DNA of 64,000 nucleotides, from NCBI GenBank assembly GCA_902771935.1, contig CACXYM010000006.1:1-64000 (forward strand). Direction: 5' to 3'. Made by a program: the position numbers and the translations under genes. Position 1 is the stretch's first letter. Every line of letters begins with the position of its first letter. Below are positions 23,912-32,843 of the stretch, piece by piece. The notes under the pieces were generated by a model that did not search any database, was not told where the DNA came from, and saw nothing but the letters and a program-made list of their open reading frames with translations. Origin of the DNA: an uncultured Bacteroidales bacterium. GTDB lineage: Bacteria > Bacteroidota > Bacteroidia > Bacteroidales > Paludibacteraceae.

Positions 23912-24672
23912 TGAAAATTATTTCTTATAACGTCAACGGCATCCGTAGTGCTATCAACAAAGGCCTGCTGGAATGGTTGCGTCAAGAAGATCCGGACGTG
24001 TTTTGCGTCCAAGAGAGCAAAGCGCAACCCGAGCAGATTGATGTAATTGGAATGCAAGAATTAGGATATCATAGTTATATTCACTCTGCAGAGAAAAAAG
24101 GCTACTCCGGCGTATGTATTTTCTCGAAAGAAGAGCCTGACAAAGTGGTCGCCGGTATGGGAATACCGCGTTATGACAGCGAGGGTCGTGTTCTAAGAGC
24201 TGATTTTGGTGACATAACTATCGTATGTGTTTATGTTCCCAGCGGCACGACAGGCGATATCCGACAAACGGTAAAAATGAATTTCCTTGAGGATTTTCTG
24301 GTTTGGGTTAATGAGTTACGTAAAGAACGCCCTAATGTAGTCATTTGCGGCGACTATAACATTTGTCACAAACCTATTGATATTAACCATCCCGAACGTC
24401 AAGTAGGTGTGAGTGGTTTCTTGCCCGAAGAGCGCGAATGGATGGATCGTTGGGAGGCATCCGGATTAGTAGATACGTTTCGTATGTTCGACCCATCGCC
24501 TGAAAAATACAGTTGGTGGAGTTATCGTGCCGGCGCAAGAGCCAACAATGCGGGATGGCGCATAGACTACCACTGGGTCTCTGAACCGCTTAAGAAACGC
24601 GTGTATAACGCAAAAATATATAATGAGGTCGTGCACAGCGACCATTGTCCCGTAGGCTTATGGATAAATTAA
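23911..24672 (+). CDS. xth: Exodeoxyribonuclease III
   Basis: 253 residues of the ExoIII/AP endonuclease family: [79 protein letters not shown] and the closing [10 protein letters not shown]. All catalytic positions (N, E, Y, D, N, D, H) are visible. It repairs abasic sites in the cytoplasm. One-base overlap with the protease gene and 13-base overlap with lptB. Confidence 0.95.
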   Translation: MKIISYNVNGIRSAINKGLLEWLRQEDPDVFCVQESKAQPEQIDVIGMQELGYHSYIHSAEKKGYSGVCIFSKEEPDKVVAGMGIPRYDSEGRVLRADFGDITIVCVYVPSGTTGDIRQTVKMNFLEDFLVWVNELRKERPNVVICGDYNICHKPIDINHPERQVGVSGFLPEEREWMDRWEASGLVDTFRMFDPSPEKYSWWSYRAGARANNAGWRIDYHWVSEPLKKRVYNAKIYNEVVHSDHCPVGLWIN

Positions 24673-25412
24673 GAACAGAACACCTCTACAAGAAATACGG
24701 CAAGCGAACAGTCGTTAATGATGTGAGCATTCATCTAGAGCAAGGTGAGATTGTCGGATTGCTCGGGCCGAACGGCGCCGGTAAAACGACCACCTTCTAT
24801 ATGACCGTTGGTCTTATAACGGCCAATAGCGGCAAGATATTCCTCAATGACATAGATATTACTGGACTGCCTATGTACAAGCGTGCGCAGATGGGAATAG
24901 GTTACCTGCCGCAAGAAGCAAGTGTATTCCGTAAGTTATCCGTCGAAGATAATATCCGTGCGGTGTTAGAAATGACCAAGTTTTCCAAAGAGTATCAGGA
25001 AGAAAAAGTGGAGCAACTCATTCAGGAATTTAACCTTAACCATGTTCGCAAGAACTTAGGTGACAGACTTAGTGGTGGTGAAAGACGTCGTACAGAGATA
25101 GCTCGTTGTTTGGCTATTGAGCCTAAATTTGTGATGCTTGACGAACCGTTTGCAGGTGTAGACCCGATTGCTGTGCAAGAGATTCAAGATGTGGTATGGC
25201 GGCTCAAAAGCAAGAATATTGGAATTCTTATTACAGACCATAATGTGGATGAGACACTTATGATAACCGACCGTGCTTATTTGCTTTTTGAGGGTAAGAT
25301 TCTCTTCCACGGTACGCCCGAAGAGTTGGCGGCTAATCCGATTGTGCGGAAAAACTACCTTGGTCGTGACTTTGAGCTCAAGAAAAAAACACATACTACT
25401 GATGAAGAGTAA
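24660..25412 (+). CDS. lptB: LPS export ABC ATPase LptB
   Basis: 250 residues. Walker [22 protein letters not shown]-loop [19 protein letters not shown], signature [17 protein letters not shown], Walker [17 protein letters not shown], switch [10 protein letters not shown]. The GYLPQE.S.F..L.V.DN pattern is that of LptB. It drives lipopolysaccharide transport from the inner membrane. The start at MDKLRTEH is preferred over one five codons earlier. It overlaps the next gene by 11 bases. Confidence 0.95.
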   Translation: MDKLRTEHLYKKYGKRTVVNDVSIHLEQGEIVGLLGPNGAGKTTTFYMTVGLITANSGKIFLNDIDITGLPMYKRAQMGIGYLPQEASVFRKLSVEDNIRAVLEMTKFSKEYQEEKVEQLIQEFNLNHVRKNLGDRLSGGERRRTEIARCLAIEPKFVMLDEPFAGVDPIAVQEIQDVVWRLKSKNIGILITDHNVDETLMITDRAYLLFEGKILFHGTPEELAANPIVRKNYLGRDFELKKKTHTTDEE

Positions 25413-26100
25413 ACTCTACGTGATAATGCCTGTCAAGGATGCAATCGAGACCACGGAACAAGCTGTACGTGCTATTATTGCCGGTGGTCACACGCTCACT
25501 ATTTATGACGATAACTCCACGGCGGAGAATGCTGCTCGATTAGATGCTTTGCATGAAGAATTGGGTATTGATGTGGTGCATATAGGTCAACTGATTGATC
25601 ATCCGTCGCCTAATTATCGCTGGGTGCTGATTGACGCGCAGCAACATTGCCTTCAAAACGATCAACATCTTGCTATTGTTGAGAGCGATGTTATAGTTCA
25701 GCCCGACACGTTAGACCATCTCGCGCAGGCCGTGCAACCGCAGACAGGTATGGTTGCTTCCGTCACGCATAATGACCGAAATGAAGTCAATTTTCCTTAC
25801 GAGTATGCGCGCAGGGAGAAGCAAGACAGACCATGCAATAAACGGTTCTCCTTCTGCTGCACACTTCTCACGAACGCTTTTCTGCATGCATATGACTTCA
25901 ACCAACTTGATCCGACGAAGAATTGGTACGATGTGCACATCAGTCACATGTCCCGTAAGATGGGCTTCGAGAATATTCTGCAAGTAACTAATCCAGTGCT
26001 TCACAAACCACATTCCAGTAGACCTTGGAAACAACTAAAATATACTAATCCGCTCCTATATTATTGGCGCAAAATTACCCAACGCAAAGATAAAATATGA
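25402..26100 (+). CDS. Family 2-type glycosyltransferase
   Basis: 232 residues from [20 protein letters not shown]. It has a GT-A fold start ([24 protein letters not shown]) and [17 protein letters not shown] in the place of the metal-binding DxD motif. No membrane segment. It lies between lptB and a second glycosyltransferase with overlaps on both sides, so it probably acts in surface-glycan or LPS assembly. Confidence 0.8.
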   Translation: MKSKLYVIMPVKDAIETTEQAVRAIIAGGHTLTIYDDNSTAENAARLDALHEELGIDVVHIGQLIDHPSPNYRWVLIDAQQHCLQNDQHLAIVESDVIVQPDTLDHLAQAVQPQTGMVASVTHNDRNEVNFPYEYARREKQDRPCNKRFSFCCTLLTNAFLHAYDFNQLDPTKNWYDVHISHMSRKMGFENILQVTNPVLHKPHSSRPWKQLKYTNPLLYYWRKITQRKDKI

Positions 26101-27509
26101 AGCCTCTTGTGTCCGTAATAATGCCTGCGTATAATGCGTCTGAATGGTTGGAAGAAGCTCTAACTTCGGTCGTCGCGTCTGTTTATCGGCCTATTGAGGT
26201 TATTGTAATGGATGACGGCAGCAAGGATGATACTTTGCTCAAAGCACAAACTTTTGCGCAAAAACATAAAGAGGTAGCGGTCTATACACAGCCCAACAGT
26301 GGCGCATCCGCAGCGCGCAATCATGCTATTCGTTTAAGTCATGGCACTTATATTCTGCCTGTCGATGCTGATAATATTATTGATCCGCTGTATATATCAG
26401 AGGCTGTTGATGTACTTGAACAACAGCCAAACGTCAAGGTGGTCAGTTGTAGGGCAGATTTCTTTGGTGAGAGAACCGGTGAGTGGAAGTTCCCCGCTTT
26501 TAGTAAGCGACTCCTTGCGCGTAAGAATATGATTGACACATGCGCCATGTATCGGCGTGCCGACTACGACCTTACGACAGGTTATATGGAGCATTGTATT
26601 GCTCGTGAAGACTGGGACTTTTGGTTGTCTATTTTTGAGCATGGCGGCGACTTTGTTCGTCTGCCTGATATACGTCTTCATTACCGCGTTCGAGAAGGAT
26701 CTAAACGCATTACTGACCGGCAGCTTAAACGTCAGGTGGTGGATGCCGTCAATGCAAGGCATTCCGGTTATATGCAGCAATACCTTGGTGGTCCGCTGCA
26801 TTACCATCGGTCGTGGTCGCGGTTCTTCAATTTTTTCCGCAGCGTTAAGCAAGTAGGTGAGTTTAATCAATGGACAGAAGGCGATATCATCTATAATAAG
26901 CGTAACACGCTTCGCGTAGTCGGTAATAAGGTTGTTAAACATTTTGCTATACCTTCCATCTGGCGAGGAATCATCTATGGTCTTTTTTCCAAGTCTAAAG
27001 CGCGTCGCAGTTACGAATATGCGTTACGAATGAACGATTTAACGCCCGCGCCAATAGCTTATCGTGAAGTGCGCGTCTGCGGTGTCCTGCGTGAGAGTGC
27101 CTACGTGTGCACATTGTCTCAAGCTCGTTACACTTTCAACGACCTAATTGGTAATCCGTCATTCCCTAATCGCCAGGCCATTCTGCAATCTATCGGGCAA
27201 TTTACTGCCACCTTACATCAGCAGGGCATTTGGCACCATGATTATTCCGGAGGTAATATACTTTTCAATGAGGAAGGCTCCATTGTTCAAGTCATTGACC
27301 TTAATCGTATTCGTTTCTGTAAGCATTTGTCTCGTGAGCGACGTTTGCTCAATTTTGAGCGTCTGAATATTGACCGCGAGGCTTTGCGTACAATGGTCTC
27401 TGCTTACGCAAAAGCAATGAATGAGGATGCAGATTATGATTGCCAATATGTTATTTCCCACCGTTGGCACAAACATGTAAAACAATCCATAACACATTTA
27501 GATGACTAA
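26097..27509 (+). CDS. Glycosyltransferase-kinase fusion for LPS
   Basis: 470 residues. Residues 1-230 are a family 2 glycosyltransferase (PLVSVIMPAYNASEWLEEAL, VIVMDDGSKDDT, GASAARNHAIRLSHGTYILPVDADN). Residues about 260-450 form a small kinase-like domain of the lipopolysaccharide (Kdo/WaaP) kinase type: VVGNKVVKHF as the lysine region, IWHHDYSGGNILF as the catalytic loop (HxDxxxxN) and VIDLNRIRF as the DFG-like site. It would add a sugar and phosphorylate the LPS core. Overlaps neighbours by 4 and 8 bases. Confidence 0.8.
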   Translation: MKPLVSVIMPAYNASEWLEEALTSVVASVYRPIEVIVMDDGSKDDTLLKAQTFAQKHKEVAVYTQPNSGASAARNHAIRLSHGTYILPVDADNIIDPLYISEAVDVLEQQPNVKVVSCRADFFGERTGEWKFPAFSKRLLARKNMIDTCAMYRRADYDLTTGYMEHCIAREDWDFWLSIFEHGGDFVRLPDIRLHYRVREGSKRITDRQLKRQVVDAVNARHSGYMQQYLGGPLHYHRSWSRFFNFFRSVKQVGEFNQWTEGDIIYNKRNTLRVVGNKVVKHFAIPSIWRGIIYGLFSKSKARRSYEYALRMNDLTPAPIAYREVRVCGVLRESAYVCTLSQARYTFNDLIGNPSFPNRQAILQSIGQFTATLHQQGIWHHDYSGGNILFNEEGSIVQVIDLNRIRFCKHLSRERRLLNFERLNIDREALRTMVSAYAKAMNEDADYDCQYVISHRWHKHVKQSITHLDD

Positions 27510-28773
27510 GTTCGAGCAATATCAGTCTGTTATGGGACGTATTAATTACGTTCTCTTCCTTATCGCAGTGGCAGCTTTGCCGTTTCCACAAATAGTTTTG
27601 CGCTATACACTTGTTGCATGGCTTGTTGCATGGGTACTTGAACTCCGCTTTCTTAAGAAGCCATCTTTTAACCGTACATACTACTTCCTGCCCTTTGTTC
27701 TCTTTGCGCTCTGGTATGCCTGGCGAGCACTTACAGGTTTATGGTCTCCTGACCACCGTGCATGGAGCTTTATGATGGAGCGTTATATGACTTTTTCGCT
27801 CATATTGCCGGTTGGTATATGGGGAGTTAATGAATACTATAATTGGCGTGCTGTAGGCAAGGTATTAGCAATCAGTTGCGCTGTGTCTGTGGCCTATTAT
27901 ATCATTTTCGTTACAGCCTTATATATGCATCCGGAGTGGGTACAACACTTTGGTTACAAAGATTGGTTCTTTCAATGCCAAGATTGGTTTGATTGTTTCA
28001 TGCGCAATAGTTCGTATATTAAGCATCGCCTGTTCTGGTGTACCACGCAGTTACTCGGTGTTATTGCTGCCTTCCAGGTGTGGTCTGACAATTCACAATG
28101 CCCCAATCGTAAATCACAAATCATAAAATGGTTATTGGCCATTATCATGCTTTCTGCTATTCCGCTTACGGGTTCACGGCAGATGATCCTTACAGCGGCT
28201 GCTGTGATGATTATTGCGCTTATTACGAGGCTTCCGAAGCGGCATCGTTGGATCTACGCATCGGGAGTGATTGTGGTTGGCATAGCTGTCGGAGTAAGCG
28301 TTTTGTTCAACCACCCACGCATGAAAGAGATGTTGGCTGGTGATGTCACTATTGAGCAACTCACTTTAAAAGAACCTCGTGTTGCTATTTGGCAGCAGGC
28401 ACTCAGTTCGCCGAAGGATTATTTTTGGACAGGACTTGGTGGTGGACAATCAGTCAAATATCTCGAGGCTAAATACAATACGCACTACATGGAGTATTAT
28501 AGTCTAATGCATTACCACGCACATAACCAGTATCTTGAGGAATTGATGGAACTTGGTATATTCGGTATGCTGCTCTTTATATTAGCGTGGATATCTATTA
28601 TTGTTTGCTCTAAAGGAATAGGACGACAGACCGCTATCTATTTCGTTGCTATCTCTATGTTGAATATGCTCACCGATTGCATGTGGGGTAAATTCGACGG
28701 TATTGCCATTTGGGCTATAGCAATGATGTTCATTCTCATTCAATCAAAAAGCACCGAAATAGAAAGAAAATAG
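27502..28773 (+). CDS. O-antigen ligase/polymerase family protein
   Basis: 423 residues with about ten hydrophobic helices and a large loop containing REPRVAIWQQALSSPKDYFWTGLGGG and HYHAHNQYLEELMELGIFGM, the features of the Wzy_C/WaaL family (loop with a conserved His near HNQYLE). It joins or polymerises O-antigen at the inner membrane. Last gene of the long operon starting at 18324. An internal degenerate heptanucleotide run occurs at 28091-28125. Confidence 0.85.
   Translation: MTKFEQYQSVMGRINYVLFLIAVAALPFPQIVLRYTLVAWLVAWVLELRFLKKPSFNRTYYFLPFVLFALWYAWRALTGLWSPDHRAWSFMMERYMTFSLILPVGIWGVNEYYNWRAVGKVLAISCAVSVAYYIIFVTALYMHPEWVQHFGYKDWFFQCQDWFDCFMRNSSYIKHRLFWCTTQLLGVIAAFQVWSDNSQCPNRKSQIIKWLLAIIMLSAIPLTGSRQMILTAAAVMIIALITRLPKRHRWIYASGVIVVGIAVGVSVLFNHPRMKEMLAGDVTIEQLTLKEPRVAIWQQALSSPKDYFWTGLGGGQSVKYLEAKYNTHYMEYYSLMHYHAHNQYLEELMELGIFGMLLFILAWISIIVCSKGIGRQTAIYFVAISMLNMLTDCMWGKFDGIAIWAIAMMFILIQSKSTEIERK
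28091..28125. repeat. Degenerate heptads inside the O-antigen gene
   Basis: ATTCACA, ATGCCCC, AATCGTA, AATCACA and AATCATA in register, five 7-bp units in a non-membrane loop of the protein. Confidence 0.5.
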
Positions 28774-28802
28774 TGCTTTTTTACGTTTTTTTGCAGAAAA
28801 AT

Positions 28803-28833
28803 TTGGTCAGTTCAAAAAAAAGCAGTACTTTTG
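28803..28833 (+). promoter_or_regulatory. Promoter of tRNA-Leu
   Basis: TTG (28803-28805), 20-bp spacer, TACTTTTG (28826-28833), about 22 bases before the mature tRNA. Confidence 0.85.
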
Positions 28834-28855
28834 CAGCCGCTTTGCGAAAAAGTAA

Positions 28856-28937
28856 GCCCAGATGGCGGAATCGGTAGACGCGCTGGTCTCAAACACCAGT
28901 GGAGCAATCCGTGCCGGTTCGACCCCGGCTCTGGGTA
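28856..28937 (+). tRNA. tRNA-Leu (anticodon CAA)
   Basis: 82 bases. Acceptor GCCCAGA with TCTGGGT plus discriminator A, anticodon arm CTGGT-CTCAAAC-ACCAG giving CAA, and a T-arm around GGTTCGACCCC. It has the long variable arm of class II tRNAs. CCA is not encoded. rpsU follows on the same strand and could be in the same transcript. Confidence 0.95.
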
Positions 28938-28988
28938 CTTAACTTAAAGGTCATGCGGGAGACTTAAACATCCGCTATCAGCTCAGAA

Positions 28989-29003
28989 CAGGCTAACTGC
29001 CTG
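28989..29003 (+). promoter_or_regulatory. Hairpin in the rpsU leader
   Basis: CAGGC and GCCTG pair around TAACT, 12 bases upstream of the S21 ribosome-binding site. The 93-base gap from tRNA-Leu has no other gene. Confidence 0.5.
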
Positions 29004-29014
29004 GAGAGTTAAAC

Positions 29015-29022
29015 AAAGGAGG
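29015..29022 (+). promoter_or_regulatory. Strong Shine-Dalgarno of rpsU
   Basis: AAAGGAGG eight bases before the ATG at 29031, a full match to the anti-Shine-Dalgarno. Most other genes in this window lack one. In Bacteroidia, S21 is known to help hide the anti-Shine-Dalgarno, so this site fits autogenous control. Confidence 0.85.
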
Positions 29023-29030
29023 TGTATGCA

Positions 29031-29225
29031 ATGATCGTAGTACCAGTAAAAGAAGGTGAGAACATCGAGCGTGCGATTAAGAAATTCAAACGCAAATTCG
29101 ACAAAACAGGCGTTATCAAAGAACTCCGTCGTCGTCAACAATTCGACAAACCGAGCGAAATTAAGCGCGTGAAGATGCAACATGCGAAATATGTTCAACA
29201 GTTGCATGCCCACGACGATATGTAA
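29031..29225 (+). CDS. rpsU: 30S ribosomal protein bS21
   Basis: 64 residues beginning MIVVPVKEGENIERAIKKFK, with the basic FDKTGVIKELRRRQQFDKPS segment typical of S21. It is part of the small subunit near the 3' end of 16S rRNA. The start is fixed by the Shine-Dalgarno, excluding an ATG three codons earlier. It converges on the secreted protein gene at 29233 with 7 bases between stops. Confidence 0.95.
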   Translation: MIVVPVKEGENIERAIKKFKRKFDKTGVIKELRRRQQFDKPSEIKRVKMQHAKYVQQLHAHDDM

Positions 29226-29232
29226 TCTTTGA

Positions 29233-30288
29233 TTACTCTACTTGCTGGCCGACAGCATTGAAGAGCTGTCCGTGATGCAGGATTAGGAATTGGCCGTTAC
29301 GCAATATTTTTATTGTTTGACGGCTTTTTTCGTCCTGTTGCGGCAGGATTGTTGCCATTGGAATAGGAGCGGGATTCTCTTTGAAATAGACGTTTAGTTC
29401 GTAACAACGGAATTGCTTTGGGCAAGAGAGTGTTACGCTCTTGTTATTGACATCGGTTATCACCAATGCAGGCCAACCTTCCATCTCGTAGTCAGGATTA
29501 GTAAGAAAAGTGATAGTGCCATGGTCGCATGTGGCATTAAAGGCCTTGCGTACATAGCCGGATATAGCAATGCCTTTGATATTCTGCGAGGCGGTAAAGG
29601 TAATAGTGTTATCTTGGTTGCAATTGAAATACGCAAAAGTCGTGTCCGTCGCTTTTATAATCGAACCTTGATCGCAATGGACCAAGATATTATTTTCAAT
29701 AAACGCGTACTCTTTCTTCAGTATTGTCGTGTCCGGCACACCTACAACTGTCGGCTCTGGATAATCATAATTGCTCACTAAATCCGCTTCCGTAGGTAGT
29801 GGTTTCTCTTCTGGAGTTGCCGGAATTAATGCTTCACCATCAACCACCAGACTATAAATCTGACGTTGCTTGCCGTCCTTTAATGTGAAGACAATACTGG
29901 TTTCGTTACCAGTCCATCTGTCAACCTTCCAATCCGTTATATCGGTAGATGTACCGCCGGAAATCAATGTCCCATTATTGGCTTCGAGTTTGGTGTACTC
30001 CTTTTTAGAACCTGCCATTGCGAAGACCATCTTAATATCCTTTAGTGCCGATGTTGATGTCAACGTTATCGTATTGCCAACATACAACCGCATCTCGGGA
30101 TGATACTGCTCTAAATAATATTCGTTAGAAAACCTAGGAGCGTTACTTCCGCTACCTTGACCTATCGTCACTGTAATTCCATCTTTCTTTTGGGTCAACT
30201 CGTGAGAGTCGGCATTATATAGAAACGCTGTCTCTGCCATCGAACCAATGGCTACGCAGAGGGCTGCTAAAAATAGAATCTTTTTCAT
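29233..30288 (-). CDS. Secreted protein with short C-terminal sorting-like tail
   Basis: 351 residues with signal peptide (MKKILFLAALCVAIGSMAET). The body holds two similar beta-rich segments about ligand-like or adhesin character (ITLTSTSALKDIKMVFAMAG; ITFTASQNIKGIAISGYV). It ends ILRNGQFLILHHGQLFNAVG then QQVE, the same tail pattern as four other proteins here. Six bases after the 667-residue secreted protein gene, so cotranscribed. Specific function unknown. Confidence 0.75.
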   Translation of the reverse strand: MKKILFLAALCVAIGSMAETAFLYNADSHELTQKKDGITVTIGQGSGSNAPRFSNEYYLEQYHPEMRLYVGNTITLTSTSALKDIKMVFAMAGSKKEYTKLEANNGTLISGGTSTDITDWKVDRWTGNETSIVFTLKDGKQRQIYSLVVDGEALIPATPEEKPLPTEADLVSNYDYPEPTVVGVPDTTILKKEYAFIENNILVHCDQGSIIKATDTTFAYFNCNQDNTITFTASQNIKGIAISGYVRKAFNATCDHGTITFLTNPDYEMEGWPALVITDVNNKSVTLSCPKQFRCYELNVYFKENPAPIPMATILPQQDEKSRQTIKILRNGQFLILHHGQLFNAVGQQVE

Positions 30289-30294
30289 GTTTGC

Positions 30295-32298
30295 TTATTT
30301 AATTGTTTGTCCACTGATGTGATAGATATGTCCATCGTGACGGATGAGCACATTAGCTCCCTCCACGTACTTTGACTGAAGGTTCGTCTTAGTGTCAATG
30401 TATGGTGTAGAATTACTTGTAGGATCAGGATTAGAATCGTTTTGTTGTCTGACTACCCACAATTGCACTTCATCCCAACTAATCATCACTATGGCGTCGA
30501 GCGTGTCACAATGACCTTCCGCTACGCCTGTGTTAAACGCATCTACTACCGGCAGCGGATTATCACCTGCTAAGTGACCATCAGTGATAGTCACATCTAT
30601 CAGCCGCACAAACCGGCATACGTCCATCATATCCAGGGGTAATGTTGCATTTTCGGGTACAGCTGCGTCACCGGTTTTTACACTCCACTGCGCGGTGGGT
30701 GCTAATTCCGGCACTTTGAAATAATCTTGATAGCGGCCGCATACGCCTGTAAGTTTGGCACCGGACTTAAGATCTTTTCCGTAGAGATTGCCATTATCCC
30801 AAATAAGCATACTACCCGTTTCGTCGCGAATGAAAACGTACTTGTTGTATTTCTTAGTCACCTCTACTTCATTGAGATAAACCATCGTATAATCGGGTTG
30901 TTTAATAACATCGGCGATACTCATTAGGTTGGCCACCGTCAGCATAACCGCTGTCTGTTCTATCACTTCGCCACTTTGGAGCACAAGGGTGTCAATGTAC
31001 TTTCCTGGAGCCGTAGCGTTATAGGTAATGTTTAGGTTATCGCCATCGCGGTCGAGAACAGACGTGCCGAGACTGAAGACCTCGCCATGCTTGAGAGATA
31101 CTTGAATATCCTGTGTCAGTTTGTTGGCATTAACTACGATAGTCTTACTTCCTGTCACTGCCGCATCTTCTAGAATCGCTGTGCCGAAGTTAACTATTGG
31201 TGCTGCAATAGCGGGATCCTCAATACCAATAGCAGGTGTGAGGCGATAAATAGCTACTGCTGTTTGATTTTCTTCCGGATAACAGCCGAAGAGTGTTGGG
31301 GTATTGGTGGAGTTGTATTGCAAGTATTTACCTTTGCTATTGCCTAAATTCATGATTGTTGCAGCGCCATCTGCTGCAATCGTGATATCCCAATAGCCAT
31401 AATCGCCATAGGTTTTCTCGTCCACGAGGGATGTCCATAGCGCAAGGCGGTTCTTCGTTTGACCACCACTGGCTACCAGATACGCTAATTCGTATCGAAG
31501 TTCATCCTGTATATAGAAGCATGATTTGCCTTTGTTTGTGGCTGTGCGCAGCGTATAGATAGCTTCGTCATTAGCCGCTACTGACGTACGGTCCGCATTG
31601 TATTGGCCGTTGATGGCATGAATGTTATTTTGTGACACATACTCATCGAAATATCCCATGATTTTGTTTACACCATCTTTGTGTACTCCGATGATGATTT
31701 GGTCGGAGTCTTGGAGTTGTGATATGTTGGTTACCAACTGATAGGTATCCATCGTAAAGGGGTTGGAACCGCCTTCTTCGGCGCGGATAGTGATGGAGTT
31801 GATGTTGATAGCGTTCTCAGTGCACTTTACCCAAAAGCGTATATTACCTGTCTGCGGTGTGGTTAAACGGAGTACACTGTCGCGCAGATAGACACCGCTT
31901 CCGCTGGTGGAGGGCTTGGTGATAACGAGCGAGTCTGCCGGATTAGTGCCTATTTGGTAATAGAATACTCCTTTGCCTTTGGAGGAATTCTGACAGAAAT
32001 TGAGAGTTAATTGTCTTACGTTCGTGAAGGACTTGATAGAAGTCGCGCCGGCGCCGGAAGTGCTGGTCTTAACGCTGACACCAATACTGTATATCCGTCC
32101 TTGCGCATCGGGACCGGAGCCCTTCATGTATTCGGAAGCTTCTTGGTCGCAGCTCCAGCCGTCGGTTACGCCGTCGCACTGTTCAGAGCCTACTTTGGCA
32201 GCCCAGTTCTTGCTGGTAAAGGTATAAGTAGTAATACCGGCCTGTGTAGTAAGACTAAAGATGGCTACAAGAGCCATAAGGTAGAATCGTTTTTGCAT
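30295..32298 (-). CDS. Secreted multi-domain protein with OB-like domain
   Basis: 667 residues from MQKRFYLMALVAIFSLTTQA (signal peptide); an ATG 13 codons earlier would overlap the LptE gene. The C-terminal half contains MSIADVIKQPDYTMVYLNEV, YVFIRDETGSMLIWDN and YQDYFKVPELAP, the pattern of OB-fold domains found in Bacteroidota secreted nucleases and DUF6359 proteins. It ends with VLIRHDGHIYHISGQTIK, the shared tail. Unknown function. Confidence 0.75.
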   Translation of the reverse strand: MQKRFYLMALVAIFSLTTQAGITTYTFTSKNWAAKVGSEQCDGVTDGWSCDQEASEYMKGSGPDAQGRIYSIGVSVKTSTSGAGATSIKSFTNVRQLTLNFCQNSSKGKGVFYYQIGTNPADSLVITKPSTSGSGVYLRDSVLRLTTPQTGNIRFWVKCTENAININSITIRAEEGGSNPFTMDTYQLVTNISQLQDSDQIIIGVHKDGVNKIMGYFDEYVSQNNIHAINGQYNADRTSVAANDEAIYTLRTATNKGKSCFYIQDELRYELAYLVASGGQTKNRLALWTSLVDEKTYGDYGYWDITIAADGAATIMNLGNSKGKYLQYNSTNTPTLFGCYPEENQTAVAIYRLTPAIGIEDPAIAAPIVNFGTAILEDAAVTGSKTIVVNANKLTQDIQVSLKHGEVFSLGTSVLDRDGDNLNITYNATAPGKYIDTLVLQSGEVIEQTAVMLTVANLMSIADVIKQPDYTMVYLNEVEVTKKYNKYVFIRDETGSMLIWDNGNLYGKDLKSGAKLTGVCGRYQDYFKVPELAPTAQWSVKTGDAAVPENATLPLDMMDVCRFVRLIDVTITDGHLAGDNPLPVVDAFNTGVAEGHCDTLDAIVMISWDEVQLWVVRQQNDSNPDPTSNSTPYIDTKTNLQSKYVEGANVLIRHDGHIYHISGQTIK

Positions 32299-32330
32299 GG
32301 TATAGTTGTTATTGGTTATCGTCGTAGTAA

Positions 32331-32843
32331 TCACCATTTAGCAACGGTATCGTTGTAGATACTCTCTGCTATTTCGGTAATCATGGTTTGGCAAAGTTCG
32401 TCTTGTACATCCGTCAGTAACCTAGACGAGTCGAAGGTTTGGTAGGCCGAATAGGTCTTCTCGAATGAATCTTCTGGTGCTACATTATTGATAAATCGTA
32501 CGCGGACGGTAAGTGTCAATTTCGTTTCAGCCGAGTAACTATCTGCTGCAGAAATAGACATTGGGGTTAGTGTATAACCTATTATTTCGCCTTCCAGTTC
32601 TAAGTCTCCACCTTTGCGCAGGACTTGCAGGCGTGTTTGTCGTTGATATAGGTCGCGTATGCCTTCGCTAAGGTTATTGCTCAGCGGAGGATGCACAAGA
32701 GCCGCATTATTTGGGAAATCGGCTACGGAAATGGAGTGCGTGGTGGAATAGTCGATACTAGCGCCATTGAACTTATACGAAATGGCGCATCCCTGCAGCA
32801 TAAGGGTGATGCTTATGAGTAATATGTATCGCCAACCTTTCAT
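32331..32843 (-). CDS. lptE: LptE-like outer-membrane lipoprotein
   Basis: 170 residues with a lipobox signal (MKGWRYILLISITLMLQGCA) and the Bacteroidota LptE pattern: YKFNGASIDYSTTHSISV, FPNNAALVHPPLS, GIRDLYQRQTRL, LELEGEIIGYTLTPMSIS. LptE plugs LptD to insert LPS into the outer membrane. It overlaps the sigma-54-type regulator gene by 4 bases. Confidence 0.9.
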   Translation of the reverse strand: MKGWRYILLISITLMLQGCAISYKFNGASIDYSTTHSISVADFPNNAALVHPPLSNNLSEGIRDLYQRQTRLQVLRKGGDLELEGEIIGYTLTPMSISAADSYSAETKLTLTVRVRFINNVAPEDSFEKTYSAYQTFDSSRLLTDVQDELCQTMITEIAESIYNDTVAKW

